Shown here in pieces: positions 9,260-18,123 of a stretch of 64,000 nt of DNA. Where the stretch lies: the NCBI GenBank assembly GCA_033297075.1, contig MU858143.1:62001-126000 (forward strand). Direction: 5' to 3'. The position numbers and the translations under genes were made by a program. The notes beneath the pieces are model-generated. The model did not search any database. It was not told the origin of the DNA and saw nothing but the letters and a program-made list of their open reading frames with translations. Each line of letters starts with the position of its first letter. Position 1 is the first letter of the stretch. This DNA comes from Rhypophila decipiens (Eukaryota; Ascomycota; Sordariomycetes; Sordariales; Naviculisporaceae).

Positions 9260-12121
9260 TTAGCGCATCTGACGATATACTTCTCGAGGGGGTCGATCCA
9301 GATATACAGCCTCCTCATCGTTCTGCGCCGGCGGCCTTCCATAATACCGCTCAGTAGATTGAACCACCCCGGGAACACTAGGTCGCATGTAATGTAACGG
9401 TGCTCCCTCACCGGGATGTACGCTGAATGCACGAGCAGGCGGCGGGGCATTGGTATAATCGGCGCCCATTGAAAGTTCTGACCTGACGCTGGCGACCCGG
9501 GCACCAGGATAATCCCTAGCAACCTCATACCGGATGGGCTCGGCAGGTCTAACACTCGCTGACCGTATAGCTGTGTACTCGTACAAAGGCTCCTCTCCGC
9601 CAACCCGTCTCTCATATGCAACTGGCATCTCATAACGAGTCCCTTCGGGCGGTCTCACGCTGGTGGCCCGAATGGGGTAATAGTCGTCGGGTGGTCGCCG
9701 ATCGTATGCAATAGTAGGCCCATCATACCTACCCTGCTCCGGAAGGGGCCGGACGCTCGCGGGTCTCGCCATATACTCGCGTGCAGGCTCAAGCGCGCCC
9801 CGTGTATCTGCTCGAGGGCGTGGTGGCAAATATTCTCCAGCGGGTGGAGGCATAATGTGTGTGGGATAAGCGCGCTCTCTATAATCTCGTGGCTCTGGCC
9901 CAGCAAGTTCTGGCTGTGTCACCACGCGCCGGGGTGCAGGGTAGGTACCTTCGACTGGTCGATATGCCGCGGTATCGTCTTCATAGGCGTCGGGTCTGCG
10001 TGATATAGCGCGCGATGGCGGGGCCCTTCCGTACAGAACCTCTGCATCTACGGGTCTTTGCTCTAACCTGGACCGAGGGGGCTCGATATATTCGCGACCA
10101 AACTGATCGACTATGATGGTCGGCGGCCCAGGCGGGCCCATAGTCCCAACCACTCGCTGGTAGGCGACTGGCGACCTGGATCTCTCCCGATACCCTGTTG
10201 GACGGGAGCTGACCCTTGCGACAGCCGGAGCTTCGCGAACATAAGTAGTGGCATCCCCAAAGCTCCAGTCATCAACGTTAGACACAGAACGTCTTCCTCT
10301 CACCTCGTGGGGTACGTAAGCCACCGGGGGACCACCCGGGAAACCGGGAGGCCCTTGGCGAGGCGCTGGCGGTAGCCTTGGATCGTCATAGTACACTCTC
10401 TCGACTCTGGGATAATAAGCGGGCCCATGTTCCGTCTCTTGTCGAGGGGCCTCATTCCCCGGTCTGTAGTCGGGGTCACGGGCGTCCCTGTAAGGTCTGG
10501 CCGGGTATCGTTCTCCATAGTTATCGTCTACGACTATTGCATGGTCAAATCTTGGGTCTTGTTGGGCGGACAACCGCTGGTGTTGCTGTCTCCGTCGTTT
10601 GGCGGGTCGCAAGTATGGCTGTGCTGACAAAGGAGAGGGAGACTGAGGCTCTGGCTTGATATATGGAGAGGCTGCAGCAGCGGTTTCGGCAGCAAGTCTA
10701 TCGGCCTTTCTCTTCTTTTTCTTGTTCTTCTTCTTCTCGGCAGCCCGCGAGCCCTGGGGTGAGCTCTCCGGGCTGGTTGCCGCCGAGGGCTGGTTTCGCA
10801 AAGCAGCGACTTGAGCAAGTGTTCCTCGAGGACCACTAGAGTCCGACGACGCCAGTTGTTGCTGGCGGACGACAACAAGAGGAGAGACATGAGCCGGCTG
10901 TGGGGCGACAGGTGAGAGATCATGGGCACGAACTACAGGTGAGTTATCTGGATGAAGGGTTCGACCGAGCAATTGCTCGTTGATCCTGGCAAGATGGCGC
11001 GAATCAGCTGTTCCAGCCGGTCCCGTATTGAGGGACTCCTCTGACCGACTTGCCGGTCCACTCTCCTGCGAACTGAAACCCTCTTGGCTGAGAAGTTGAC
11101 GAAAAGCTCGGCTAACACTCGTCACCTCACTTGACAGACCAGGTAGAGTATTAGGAGCGTGATGCAGAGTACTGGAGGGGGTCGATATGCTTGGCGCCGC
11201 ACCGTTTTGCGACTGCACATTTGGCCCAGGAACAAGACCTGATTCTGCAGCATCATGTCCCTGGCCAGGAATGGTCGCTGGCTCGGGTTCAAACTCTGGC
11301 TCGTAAGGCGAGGCATCCCGCATTTGCTCGTCTTCAGGCTGGTCGGGAAGCCGCGAGAGCTGCTGTGACTGGGGGGTGTCGTGCTGGCTCGAATAGAAGG
11401 TGTTATCGTCAAACGAGTCGCTTGAAGCATCGATATTAGCAGCTATGTCATCAGTGTTTTCAGCAGGTGTCTTCCGAACCACGGACAAAGCCCGTGTCAA
11501 GACACCCATGATGTCCAAGCTGTCCAGCTCATCTTCAGCTTGGGCAGCTGCCCTCTGTGCGACACGCCGCTGTTCGAGCTGTTCCTTAAGAGCTCGCTCA
11601 GCTCGCTGTCGCTGCAAGTGTATCTCGGCTTTTCTCAAGGCGTCAGACTTCTCCAACAAAACCGGGTTGATTTCAACCTTTCCAGACCCAGCTTTTGACT
11701 GATCACGAGCGGCGCTGGACAGGGTCTGCAGCCCTGGCAAGGGGGGATATGGAGTTATCGACGCATGCTGGCCATTCGTCTGGAAAGACTGAGAATTGTC
11801 CGCTACGTGTTGATTTCGGTTCGTGGAGAAACTGGCGCTGTTGTTCTGGGGCTTTGTTGGAAGGGTAGGGTTAGCAGCACGAGGAAGCGTAGATGAACCA
11901 GTTTCTTGCGCCGGCCTCCCGTGCAACTGGGAAAGCTTTGGCTTGATGCGCGGGTGTGTCCCTCTGGAAACCTCGTCGCAGAATCGCAACAGTTTCTCGT
12001 ACTGACTGATCTCGCCAAGTTTTTCGTCTGGGAGCGACGACACAAGCGCGCCGTTTCCAGCTCCCACTCCGTTGAGTGTTTCCCTCTGCGTCGTCATAGA
12101 TATCACAGACCCTTGTGCCAT
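9260..12121 (-). CDS. Low-complexity, probably nuclear protein with SVRP repeats
   Basis: Single open frame. I take the ATG at 12121 (MAQGSVISMTTQR, 953 aa); the ATG at 12097 is also possible. The frame stays open to an ATG at 12547, but those extra 142 codons read like translated leader. Not a family I recognise. Visible parts in order: a short conserved-looking segment EKLLRFCDEVSRGTHPRIKP; a Gln/Ala/Arg-rich coiled coil (KAEIHLQRQRAERALKEQ); a long Pro/Ser/Gln disordered stretch; a basic nuclear-localisation-like cluster EKKKNKKKKRKADR (about 10700-10740); then an Arg/Tyr/Pro-rich tail. The tail holds five imperfect [A/T]-SVRP...RY repeats (9390-9760), ending EVYRQMR. Nuclear location is inferred only from the basic cluster. 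The gene is divergent from the nucleotidase gene. Confidence 0.7.
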   Translation of the reverse strand: MAQGSVISMTTQRETLNGVGAGNGALVSSLPDEKLGEISQYEKLLRFCDEVSRGTHPRIKPKLSQLHGRPAQETGSSTLPRAANPTLPTKPQNNSASFSTNRNQHVADNSQSFQTNGQHASITPYPPLPGLQTLSSAARDQSKAGSGKVEINPVLLEKSDALRKAEIHLQRQRAERALKEQLEQRRVAQRAAAQAEDELDSLDIMGVLTRALSVVRKTPAENTDDIAANIDASSDSFDDNTFYSSQHDTPQSQQLSRLPDQPEDEQMRDASPYEPEFEPEPATIPGQGHDAAESGLVPGPNVQSQNGAAPSISTPSSTLHHAPNTLPGLSSEVTSVSRAFRQLLSQEGFSSQESGPASRSEESLNTGPAGTADSRHLARINEQLLGRTLHPDNSPVVRAHDLSPVAPQPAHVSPLVVVRQQQLASSDSSGPRGTLAQVAALRNQPSAATSPESSPQGSRAAEKKKNKKKKRKADRLAAETAAAASPYIKPEPQSPSPLSAQPYLRPAKRRRQQHQRLSAQQDPRFDHAIVVDDNYGERYPARPYRDARDPDYRPGNEAPRQETEHGPAYYPRVERVYYDDPRLPPAPRQGPPGFPGGPPVAYVPHEVRGRRSVSNVDDWSFGDATTYVREAPAVARVSSRPTGYRERSRSPVAYQRVVGTMGPPGPPTIIVDQFGREYIEPPRSRLEQRPVDAEVLYGRAPPSRAISRRPDAYEDDTAAYRPVEGTYPAPRRVVTQPELAGPEPRDYRERAYPTHIMPPPAGEYLPPRPRADTRGALEPAREYMARPASVRPLPEQGRYDGPTIAYDRRPPDDYYPIRATSVRPPEGTRYEMPVAYERRVGGEEPLYEYTAIRSASVRPAEPIRYEVARDYPGARVASVRSELSMGADYTNAPPPARAFSVHPGEGAPLHYMRPSVPGVVQSTERYYGRPPAQNDEEAVYLDRPPREVYRQMR

Positions 12122-13005
12122 TCCGTCGTGGGCCGAAGCGAAGAGACTGGAAGAAGCGACTGCGCGACGCGACAGGGTCTTGTAGCTCAACACCGACTTG
12201 GTTTCGACTTCCAGCGCGGTCCAGCACGCTGCCCTTTCATCAACCAAGGAGAAGGGTGGCGCAGCGGAAGGCCAAAAATTCGTCCGGCAGCATGCAGAGC
12301 CGGAATTTGATCTGCAGCGCGAAAAGAGTCGATTGTTCCCTATCAGGGTTGCCTTCCTTTTGCTTTGTTTTGCGAGAGGAAAAAAGGCCAAATGGAGTCG
12401 CAGGATTCGAACGAAAGTTTGAGCTTCAGCCGCGGCCCGTGCCATGTTGGGGTGCCAAGCGAATGGAGCCCCGCTTTTCTGCAGTCTCAGTCCCTGACAG
12501 GCTGTGATGACCCTCAGCACAGTCAGACAGTCGGCTGCTGACAGCACAGCAGCCTCAGTTCAACATCGACGGCCTGAGTCAACCGGCGAAAATTGCTGGG
12601 CAAACTAAAGAAATGGATGAGTAAATTGAGATGATCGGATTGACTTTAGATGGATAGCGTACCTTGTTTATTCGTAACATGTATAGAGGTTATGTCTGCA
12701 ATTGATAAAGGGGCACGTTCAAGATAGCAATCGAATTCAGCAAAACAAGAGACGTTCTTGCTCTCCCAAGTTTCCAGCCAAAATCTCATACTTTCCCTGC
12801 GCTTCCATGAATCAGAAAGAAGGCACGACATTGGAACCCGATAACTTTTGAAGGCCCTGGTATCTTTTGGTGCCAAACTCGCATTCCTTATAGTTATAAA
12901 ACCTGCTCATCACCAGAATCGTAACTAGAAATACGGCTACGAATTACGATAGACGCAGAACCTAAGAATCTCAACATCTTGTTTAAGAAGTTCTCATCAC
13001 TCCGG
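12122..13005. other. Divergent intergenic region
   Basis: About 0.9 kb between two divergent starts, the 9260-12121 gene (-) and the nucleotidase (+). The left half remains open in the minus frame up to 12547 but has no conserved look and probably is leader or promoter. An AT-richer stretch at 12600-12720 is a plausible core for one or both promoters. No other gene seen. Confidence 0.5.
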
Positions 13006-13979
13006 ATGGCAGACGAACAACAGTCAGGCCCCAACGGGATGCAAGACCAACAACCACCTAAACCTGTATTTTTCTTGCAAGTCAACCATCCCATATCTCC
13101 CGTCAACGACATCAGTCCAAAAGAGCAATTCTGACCATCACAAACAGTGACATCGACAACTGTCTCTATCCCAAAAGTGAGCAATCAGCCCTCTCATCTC
13201 GGTCTGCAATCATCCAGGACAACATATACTCACACCCCACCCAAAACCAGGTGCCAAAGTCCATGATCTCATGGCCCAGCTCATCGACGAGTACTTTGTC
13301 AAGCACCTCTCCATACCCTGGAACGAAGCCGTCCGCCTACACAAAGAGTACTACCAAAGCTACGGACTCGCCATCGAAGGACTAGTCAGACACCACCAGA
13401 TCGACCCGCTAGAGTACAACGCCGTGGTCGACGATGCCCTCCCCCTCGAAGGGATCATCACCCCAAGACCCGAACTGAAGAAGCTCCTGGAGGACATTGA
13501 CCGGTCAAAAGTCAAGCTCTGGCTGTTTACCAACGCCTACGTCAACCACGCGAAACGGGTAATCAAGCTCCTGGAGGTCGAGGAGTACTTTGACGGTGTC
13601 ACTTACTGCGACTACGGCAAGATCCCATTAACTTGTAAACCGCAGCCAGAAATGTACGCCAAGGCTATGAAGGAGGCTGGGGTGGACAGACATGAGGATT
13701 GTTACTTTGTTGGTGAGTTTTTCTACAGGTTCTATCTTCAAATGATTCGTCACGATACATGACTAGGTACCTACCTAGTGCTGATCTCCTAGCAATACAG
13801 ACGACTCTTACCTCAACTGCAAGAAAGCACAAGAGTTAGGATGGACGACCGTTCACCTTGTGGAAGACGGAGTCACGCCACCCAAGATTCCAGCATCCAA
13901 ATACCAAATAAGGCATTTGGAGCAACTGCGGTCCGTCTTCCCGCAGTTCTTCAAGAAAGGGGCCGAATACTCGGGCTAG
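13006..13979 (+). CDS. HAD-superfamily pyrimidine 5'-nucleotidase (SDT1/PHM8-like)
   Basis: Model join(13006..13076,13148..13176,13251..13712,13801..13979), 246 aa. HAD motifs are complete: motif I FFDIDNCLYP with nucleophile Asp25 and acid/base Asp27, motif II LFTNAY with Thr127, motif III Lys163 in CKPQPEMY, and motif IV DCYFVDDSYLN with Asp188-Asp189. Yeast SDT1/PHM8 relatives dephosphorylate nucleoside monophosphates, in nucleotide salvage or detoxification. Motif I is only restored if intron 1 (13077-13147) uses a GC donor (GCAAGT) with acceptor CAG; the nearest GT at 13081 would lead straight into TGA. Exon 2 is only 29 nt. Introns 2 and 3 are ordinary GT-AG. The ATG at 13006 gives a short disordered leader before motif I. 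Only the choice between SDT1 and PHM8 substrates is open. Confidence 0.9.
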
Positions 13980-14260
13980 AGCGTCGGGTATTTTCTGTAT
14001 TCCAACAACATCCTGTGCACATAGAAGGGAGAGCTGGTTAAGGAGAAGGCGGAGTCCATGATAAAAATAAAGACTCTACATAGAAGGAGAAGAAAAGGGT
14101 ATCATTGATATAGACAGAGAATCGCGACCCTGTGGCACGTACCACATTAACGCCAGTTGCAGTAAAACTCTCCCTTTTCCCCAAGCCCAATGCAAAAAAA
14201 TGATGCAAGATAAACCAAATGTGTGATGAGCCTGAATATGGTATCCCTTGTTTTGGTCGT

Positions 14261-14818
14261 TCAGTGTCTCCGAATGGCGCGAAGAACTTGATCCAACTTG
14301 GCGAGCACCTCGTCTTTCTCTTTCACGGCCTCCAGCCTCTGCGCCTCGGCGACCCCGATCTCCTCTTCCAGATCGCGGATCGACTGTTCTTGGTCGCGCT
14401 CGCTGTTGTCGAGGCCTGGCAGGCTCGAGATGAGGTACTCGATCTGTTGCTCTTTGGTGATGAGGTCGCGCGCTAGCTCGAGCTGGCCGGCTTGAAATTC
14501 TTCTGCGGGGAGGGTGTCGACTGTTTGGTACGGCAGGGCTGTTAGTGGCCCCGTCTCCAATTGAAAGGGTTGCTCCGATCTGAGGCGCGGGATTCCTTAC
14601 CTTGCTGTTGCATCTGCTCTGGTTTGAGATCGGGGATCTTGTCGTTTGGCCCGAAAGTTTCGAGGTCATGGTGTCGTTCTATGTAGTAGAAGGATGCTAT
14701 AAATTGGTTCGCGAGCTGTTGGTTTTGAGATCAATCAGTCAGATTGCACAGAGAACTTGAACGTTAAAGTGCCCACCTGATCTACAGCGTCCTGTAATTG
14801 AGTAAGACGGTCCCCCAT
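14261..14818 (-). CDS. MED21: Mediator complex subunit 21 (SRB7)
   Basis: Model complement(join(14261..14520,14601..14715,14777..14818)), 138 aa, the usual size for fungal MED21. It begins [14 protein letters not shown], followed by [17 protein letters not shown] and [13 protein letters not shown], the characteristic N-terminal MED21 signature. The C-terminal half is a continuous charged helix/coiled coil ([39 protein letters not shown]) that in the family pairs with MED7 in the middle module linking Mediator to RNA polymerase II. All introns are GT-AG (61 and 80 bp). The start is 42 nt before the first intron, and the gene is divergent from the RRG7-like gene 361 bp away. Confidence 0.93.
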
Positions 14819-15179
14819 ATTGGCGACTGATTTTTATCCTTGTTTGTTGGGGGTAAAGACAGAAGTTCGTGGTGAACAGGTTCTCAATGCTTGATGACGG
14901 AGACAGAGGAACTGATTTGGGATGAGTTCGTCAAGGTTGCGCGACGGTTGAGACGGGCAAGCTCTAGCCAATCAAATGGCCGGAAATAGGTGCAGTGGAC
15001 AGCCTGGATACAGTGCACTTCCTGTAATAGTTGGCACTGTGCGCTACACCCCGTCTTTGGTCCACACAACCGACAGTCGCACACAACTGGCTTCATCGCT
15101 CAAAATTTATCAGACCCTGATGATAGACGTACAAAATGCCAAAGGGGTAATATCAAGACAAGAGTAGGGGATAAAGAGT
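14819..15179. other. Shared divergent promoter, MED21 / RRG7-like
   Basis: 361 bp between two divergent start codons must hold both promoters. A CCAAT box (CCAATCA, 14968-14974) sits roughly 150 bp from one start and 210 bp from the other. No TATA box is apparent on either side. Confidence 0.55.
14968..14972 (+). promoter_or_regulatory. CCAAT box in a bidirectional promoter
   Basis: CCAAT followed by CA, the core bound by the HAP/NF-Y complex, which controls many respiratory genes in fungi. Its position between MED21 and a mitochondrial gene is suggestive, but a five-base motif can occur by chance. Confidence 0.3.
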
Positions 15180-16100
15180 ATGCTGATCCGAGCTTCATAT
15201 CGCATGTTCCAGATAGCTCTCCGTCCTCTGGGAAATACCAAAACATCACAAAGCCTCCTTCTCCATAACCCTTCCAGGGCGGCAGCAGTTCGGCATCTGT
15301 CTGCCGAACAATTCCCGACCGACGATCCGGAGGAGAGCTCCATAACCACGGGCGCCGGATCTGCAGCCGCTTTGGACAAGATCCCATCACTACAACCGAC
15401 ACCAACCAGAACCATCCCGAACCTAGAATACCCCGTTTCCAAATCAGCCTTTCACAATGACCTTCAATCCTTCCTTCAGTATGTCGAGCGGGTAGGGCTG
15501 GCCAAGAGCTCGACAGTCTTTGTGGGCACCCACTTCGAATACACAGTCGCCGCCACCCTCGCTCTCTATGGCTTCTTCTTGCGGCGGATAGGCGGTGTAT
15601 CTGATGCCGGGGTGGACCTGTTAGGGACTTGGTCTATACCATTATCATCACCCTTAACAGAGCAACCACAACAAGAACAAGAAACGCAACCAGAGAGACG
15701 CCCCCCGCTCCGTGTCATCATCCAGTGCAAAGTAACACCCAACCCACGACCAGGTCTGATCCGTGAGCTGGAAGGGGCCTTCATCGGCGCCCCCGCAGGC
15801 TGGAGGATGACATCCCCTTCCTCTGGCGATGGAGTCTTGGGGATTCTGGTACTTGATAAACCGGCCACGAAAGGGATACGAGAGGCGATGGGACGAAGTC
15901 GGTGGCCGATGGGATTTGTTTATTGCTCAAAAGAGGGTGTTGTCGAACAGTTTTTATGGAACGAACGGGCTGTGGCCCAGGGACTTGAGGGTCTCGGTGC
16001 CGTCAAGCGCTATGCACCGCAGGGTCAACAGGTGGCGCTGACTTTTAAGGGGAGGATACTGCGTTGTGTTCTTCCGAGCGGTACGGAGGGTAGTGAGTGA
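15180..16100 (+). CDS. RRG7: RRG7-like mitochondrial protein with Mrr-type PD-(D/E)XK fold
   Basis: Intronless, 306 aa. The N-terminus (MLIRASYRMFQIALRPLG, then SRAAAVRHLS) is Arg/Ser-rich with few acidic residues, as expected of a mitochondrial presequence. The core carries an Mrr-like restriction endonuclease signature: GTHFEY (Glu120), GVSDAGVDLLG (Asp146) and VIIQCKV (Gln182, Lys184). Yeast RRG7 (required for respiratory growth 7, DUF2034) has this arrangement. The yeast protein's molecular activity is unclear to me; DNA binding or cleavage is inferred from the fold only. A Gln/Glu-rich insertion separates the Asp146 strand from the QCK strand. The symbol is by family resemblance. Confidence 0.8.
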   Translation: MLIRASYRMFQIALRPLGNTKTSQSLLLHNPSRAAAVRHLSAEQFPTDDPEESSITTGAGSAAALDKIPSLQPTPTRTIPNLEYPVSKSAFHNDLQSFLQYVERVGLAKSSTVFVGTHFEYTVAATLALYGFFLRRIGGVSDAGVDLLGTWSIPLSSPLTEQPQQEQETQPERRPPLRVIIQCKVTPNPRPGLIRELEGAFIGAPAGWRMTSPSSGDGVLGILVLDKPATKGIREAMGRSRWPMGFVYCSKEGVVEQFLWNERAVAQGLEGLGAVKRYAPQGQQVALTFKGRILRCVLPSGTEGSE

Positions 16101-16473
16101 ATGCCGTCTATCGGGACGTCTGCATGGTGACTGGCTTGGTGAAAAAGTACTGCCTGTTTTGTATACTAATGTAAGAATCACGATGGGAATGCCTTTGAGT
16201 TCAGGTTCCGGCGTAAAAAAAAGTATATGTTGTTCCCCAACTGCCTGTCAACAACCAAATACGGCTCAAGCGTCCATGTAAAGAGATGTGATATATAAAA
16301 TGATCCATGAATCATCATCCGGAATACTACTCCTGCGCTGTTCATACCCAATAAGAAGAGAGAAATGGATAACCAGCAGAAGTGATTCCCTTGCGCGCCG
16401 CGTGGCGCTTGTGCAAATGATATAGTGAAAATATTGTAAATACTTTGGCCCGGAGTGAGGTTGGTTCTCTGTC
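16101..16473. other. Convergent 3' intergenic region
   Basis: 373 bp between convergent 3' ends; AT-rich with several TATA/AATA-like stretches that could guide polyadenylation. No gene recognised. Confidence 0.5.
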
Positions 16474-17025
16474 TCAGTCCTCCCAGACCGCCTGTTTCGC
16501 CCTGGCGGCGTCCTCTTCCCGCTTCTTCTGGAGTTCCCTCTCCTCCTCTTTTCGACGCTTCTCTTTCTCGCGGACGGCGCGGTCGTATGCCTTTTGTTCC
16601 TCGGTCAACTTGGGTGCCCTGAGACCAAGCGCGCCGGCAATCATGCGTCGAGCCACTGCGTCTGTCTTTTCCGGTCTCGCTTTGTCTCCACCGGGAAGGG
16701 ACGATCCTGGGATGTCTCCGGCTCCGTCGTAGTAGGGCGCGGCCCGGTCAAAGGTCTGGGTAAGGCCCGTTGGAGAGAACGGCCGAGTACTGCCATATGT
16801 GGGAGACATGGGCGTCGGCGGTGGCGCTGACGTGCCGGCACTGCTTTTGCTGGCTGCTGTCGCTGAAGAATCTGCTTGCTCATGCTCAGACTCACTAATG
16901 TCTTCATCCTCCCAGCTATCGGCCACGGGGGCCTTCTTTTTCTTTGTCGTGGCCTTTGGTCCGGTTTGGATGGATAGCTTGCCGACGCTCGACGCAACTT
17001 CGGAAGTAGTGCTTTTAGACGCCAT
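16474..17025 (-). CDS. Small charged protein with C-terminal coiled coil
   Basis: Single exon, 183 aa from the ATG at 17025 (MASKSTTSEVASSVGKL); an in-frame ATG 33 bases further upstream would add 11 residues and looks less like a start. Not a family I can name. The N-terminal half is disordered: a Lys cluster (TTKKKKAPVAD), an acidic patch (SWEDEDISESEHE), then Pro/Ser. The segment TDAVARRMIAGALGLRAPK looks conserved. It is followed by a highly charged helix, EEQKAYDRAVREKEKRRKEE, ending AKQAVWED. The Lys-acidic-helix layout resembles small nuclear or ribosome-associated proteins, but this is only an impression. It converges with the RRG7-like gene and is divergent from Lon. Confidence 0.75.
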   Translation of the reverse strand: MASKSTTSEVASSVGKLSIQTGPKATTKKKKAPVADSWEDEDISESEHEQADSSATAASKSSAGTSAPPPTPMSPTYGSTRPFSPTGLTQTFDRAAPYYDGAGDIPGSSLPGGDKARPEKTDAVARRMIAGALGLRAPKLTEEQKAYDRAVREKEKRRKEEERELQKKREEDAARAKQAVWED

Positions 17026-18123
17026 GTTGTGAAGCTCAGCGAAAGAAGAGCAGACCAAGTAGATGTTACGAGGTTGGTCGCAACGGGGGCAATAAAAACA
17101 GAACAGTCATAAGCCTTCTCATTCAGTGAGAATTATACAAGACCAAGATTCTGAGACAACGAAGTTTCTATAAGGTCACCTCCCCAACAACCGAAAACAT
17201 ATAAGGACAGCACTGTAGAGTAAAACAAGAGCTAGGGGGGGGGAAAGCGAAAGTTGGTTTGAGACGATTCAGGGTTCCTAAACTTGAAGTAGGTAAGGTC
17301 AAGTCCAATGGGCACTTAATCAATATATTGGAATCTGGGAACCGACCTTTGTCTGTAACTTCGGGATGGACAGAGAGCAGTTCCGTTTAAATGAATTAGA
17401 ACTGCCTTTGGATCAGGGTAAGCCGAGAGTTTTGGCGCCGGCTCTTGATGCAAGTAACCTATGGGAAGAAGAGGGCATAAATGAGGCTTTCTTAAGGTTG
17501 CAAGAGACCGTTCCCCCAAAATCGTTGTTACAGCGTATACCACAGCAGTGGTGAGGAAGACGATTGGCTTTTGACTTGATGACTGTTCTGCATGGATGAA
17601 GTGGGGTCCAACTGTCGTTAGTGTAGAAGTCTTTTCGCGGGGCCCCAAACAGCACTTGTGTGGCTGGGACGCGGAAGAGGCTGATCGTGCCCAGACCACT
17701 TTTAGGCCCCTGCTCGACCAGACCCCTGTCTGTAGCACCGGAGCTAATTCGACATTCTCCATTTTCTGCCGTCACTGGACCGAAGCTTCAGTTCGCCTCC
17801 ATTTTAATTATTCATCCAGCATGGTGAAAGTTATGGGTCTCTGGCTATTTGAGGCGTTCACCAACCCGAACTCTCTGTTAGTGTAGCCCAACTCCGCAGA
17901 CGGCTAAGACTTGTGCCTATCCTCCTCTTGTTATACTGTATATCTACCTGGTTTGCTTTTTTTCTCCGGCATTCTAGAATTTTGGCACCAAAAGCGATAG
18001 ACTGGGCGTTCGTTCCCTCCTCATTCGGATAGATAGCTCACGCCTGAATCGAGAATCTTCCCACACAGGCGAATTCTGACGTCAAGTCTTCCACTCCAGC
18101 CTTGTTCGAAACGTCTCTTCAAG
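17026..18123. other. Divergent intergenic region upstream of Lon
   Basis: About 1.1 kb between divergent starts. It contains a run of nine G at about 17235, a heat-shock-element-like TTCTAGAA at 17972-17979, and CT-rich DNA from 17920 to 17970 that fits a fungal core promoter for the Lon gene. Open frames at 17316-17886 overlap in opposite strands and are not accepted. Confidence 0.5.
17972..17979 (+). promoter_or_regulatory. Candidate heat-shock element upstream of Lon
   Basis: TTCTAGAA fits the nTTCnnGAAn core of heat-shock elements and lies about 145 bp upstream of the Lon start. Mitochondrial Lon is heat-inducible in yeast. Only one clear inverted pair is seen, so binding by HSF is inference. 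Confidence 0.35.

Noticed and set aside
12122..12547. N-terminal extension of the 9260 gene by 142 codons
   Set aside because: The reading has many Cys, Trp and Arg and no disorder pattern like the rest of the protein; it looks like leader DNA, and an ATG with better-looking downstream sequence is available at 12121.
15566..15868. Minus-strand frame within the RRG7-like gene
   Set aside because: Shadow of a gene with a full catalytic signature on the plus strand.
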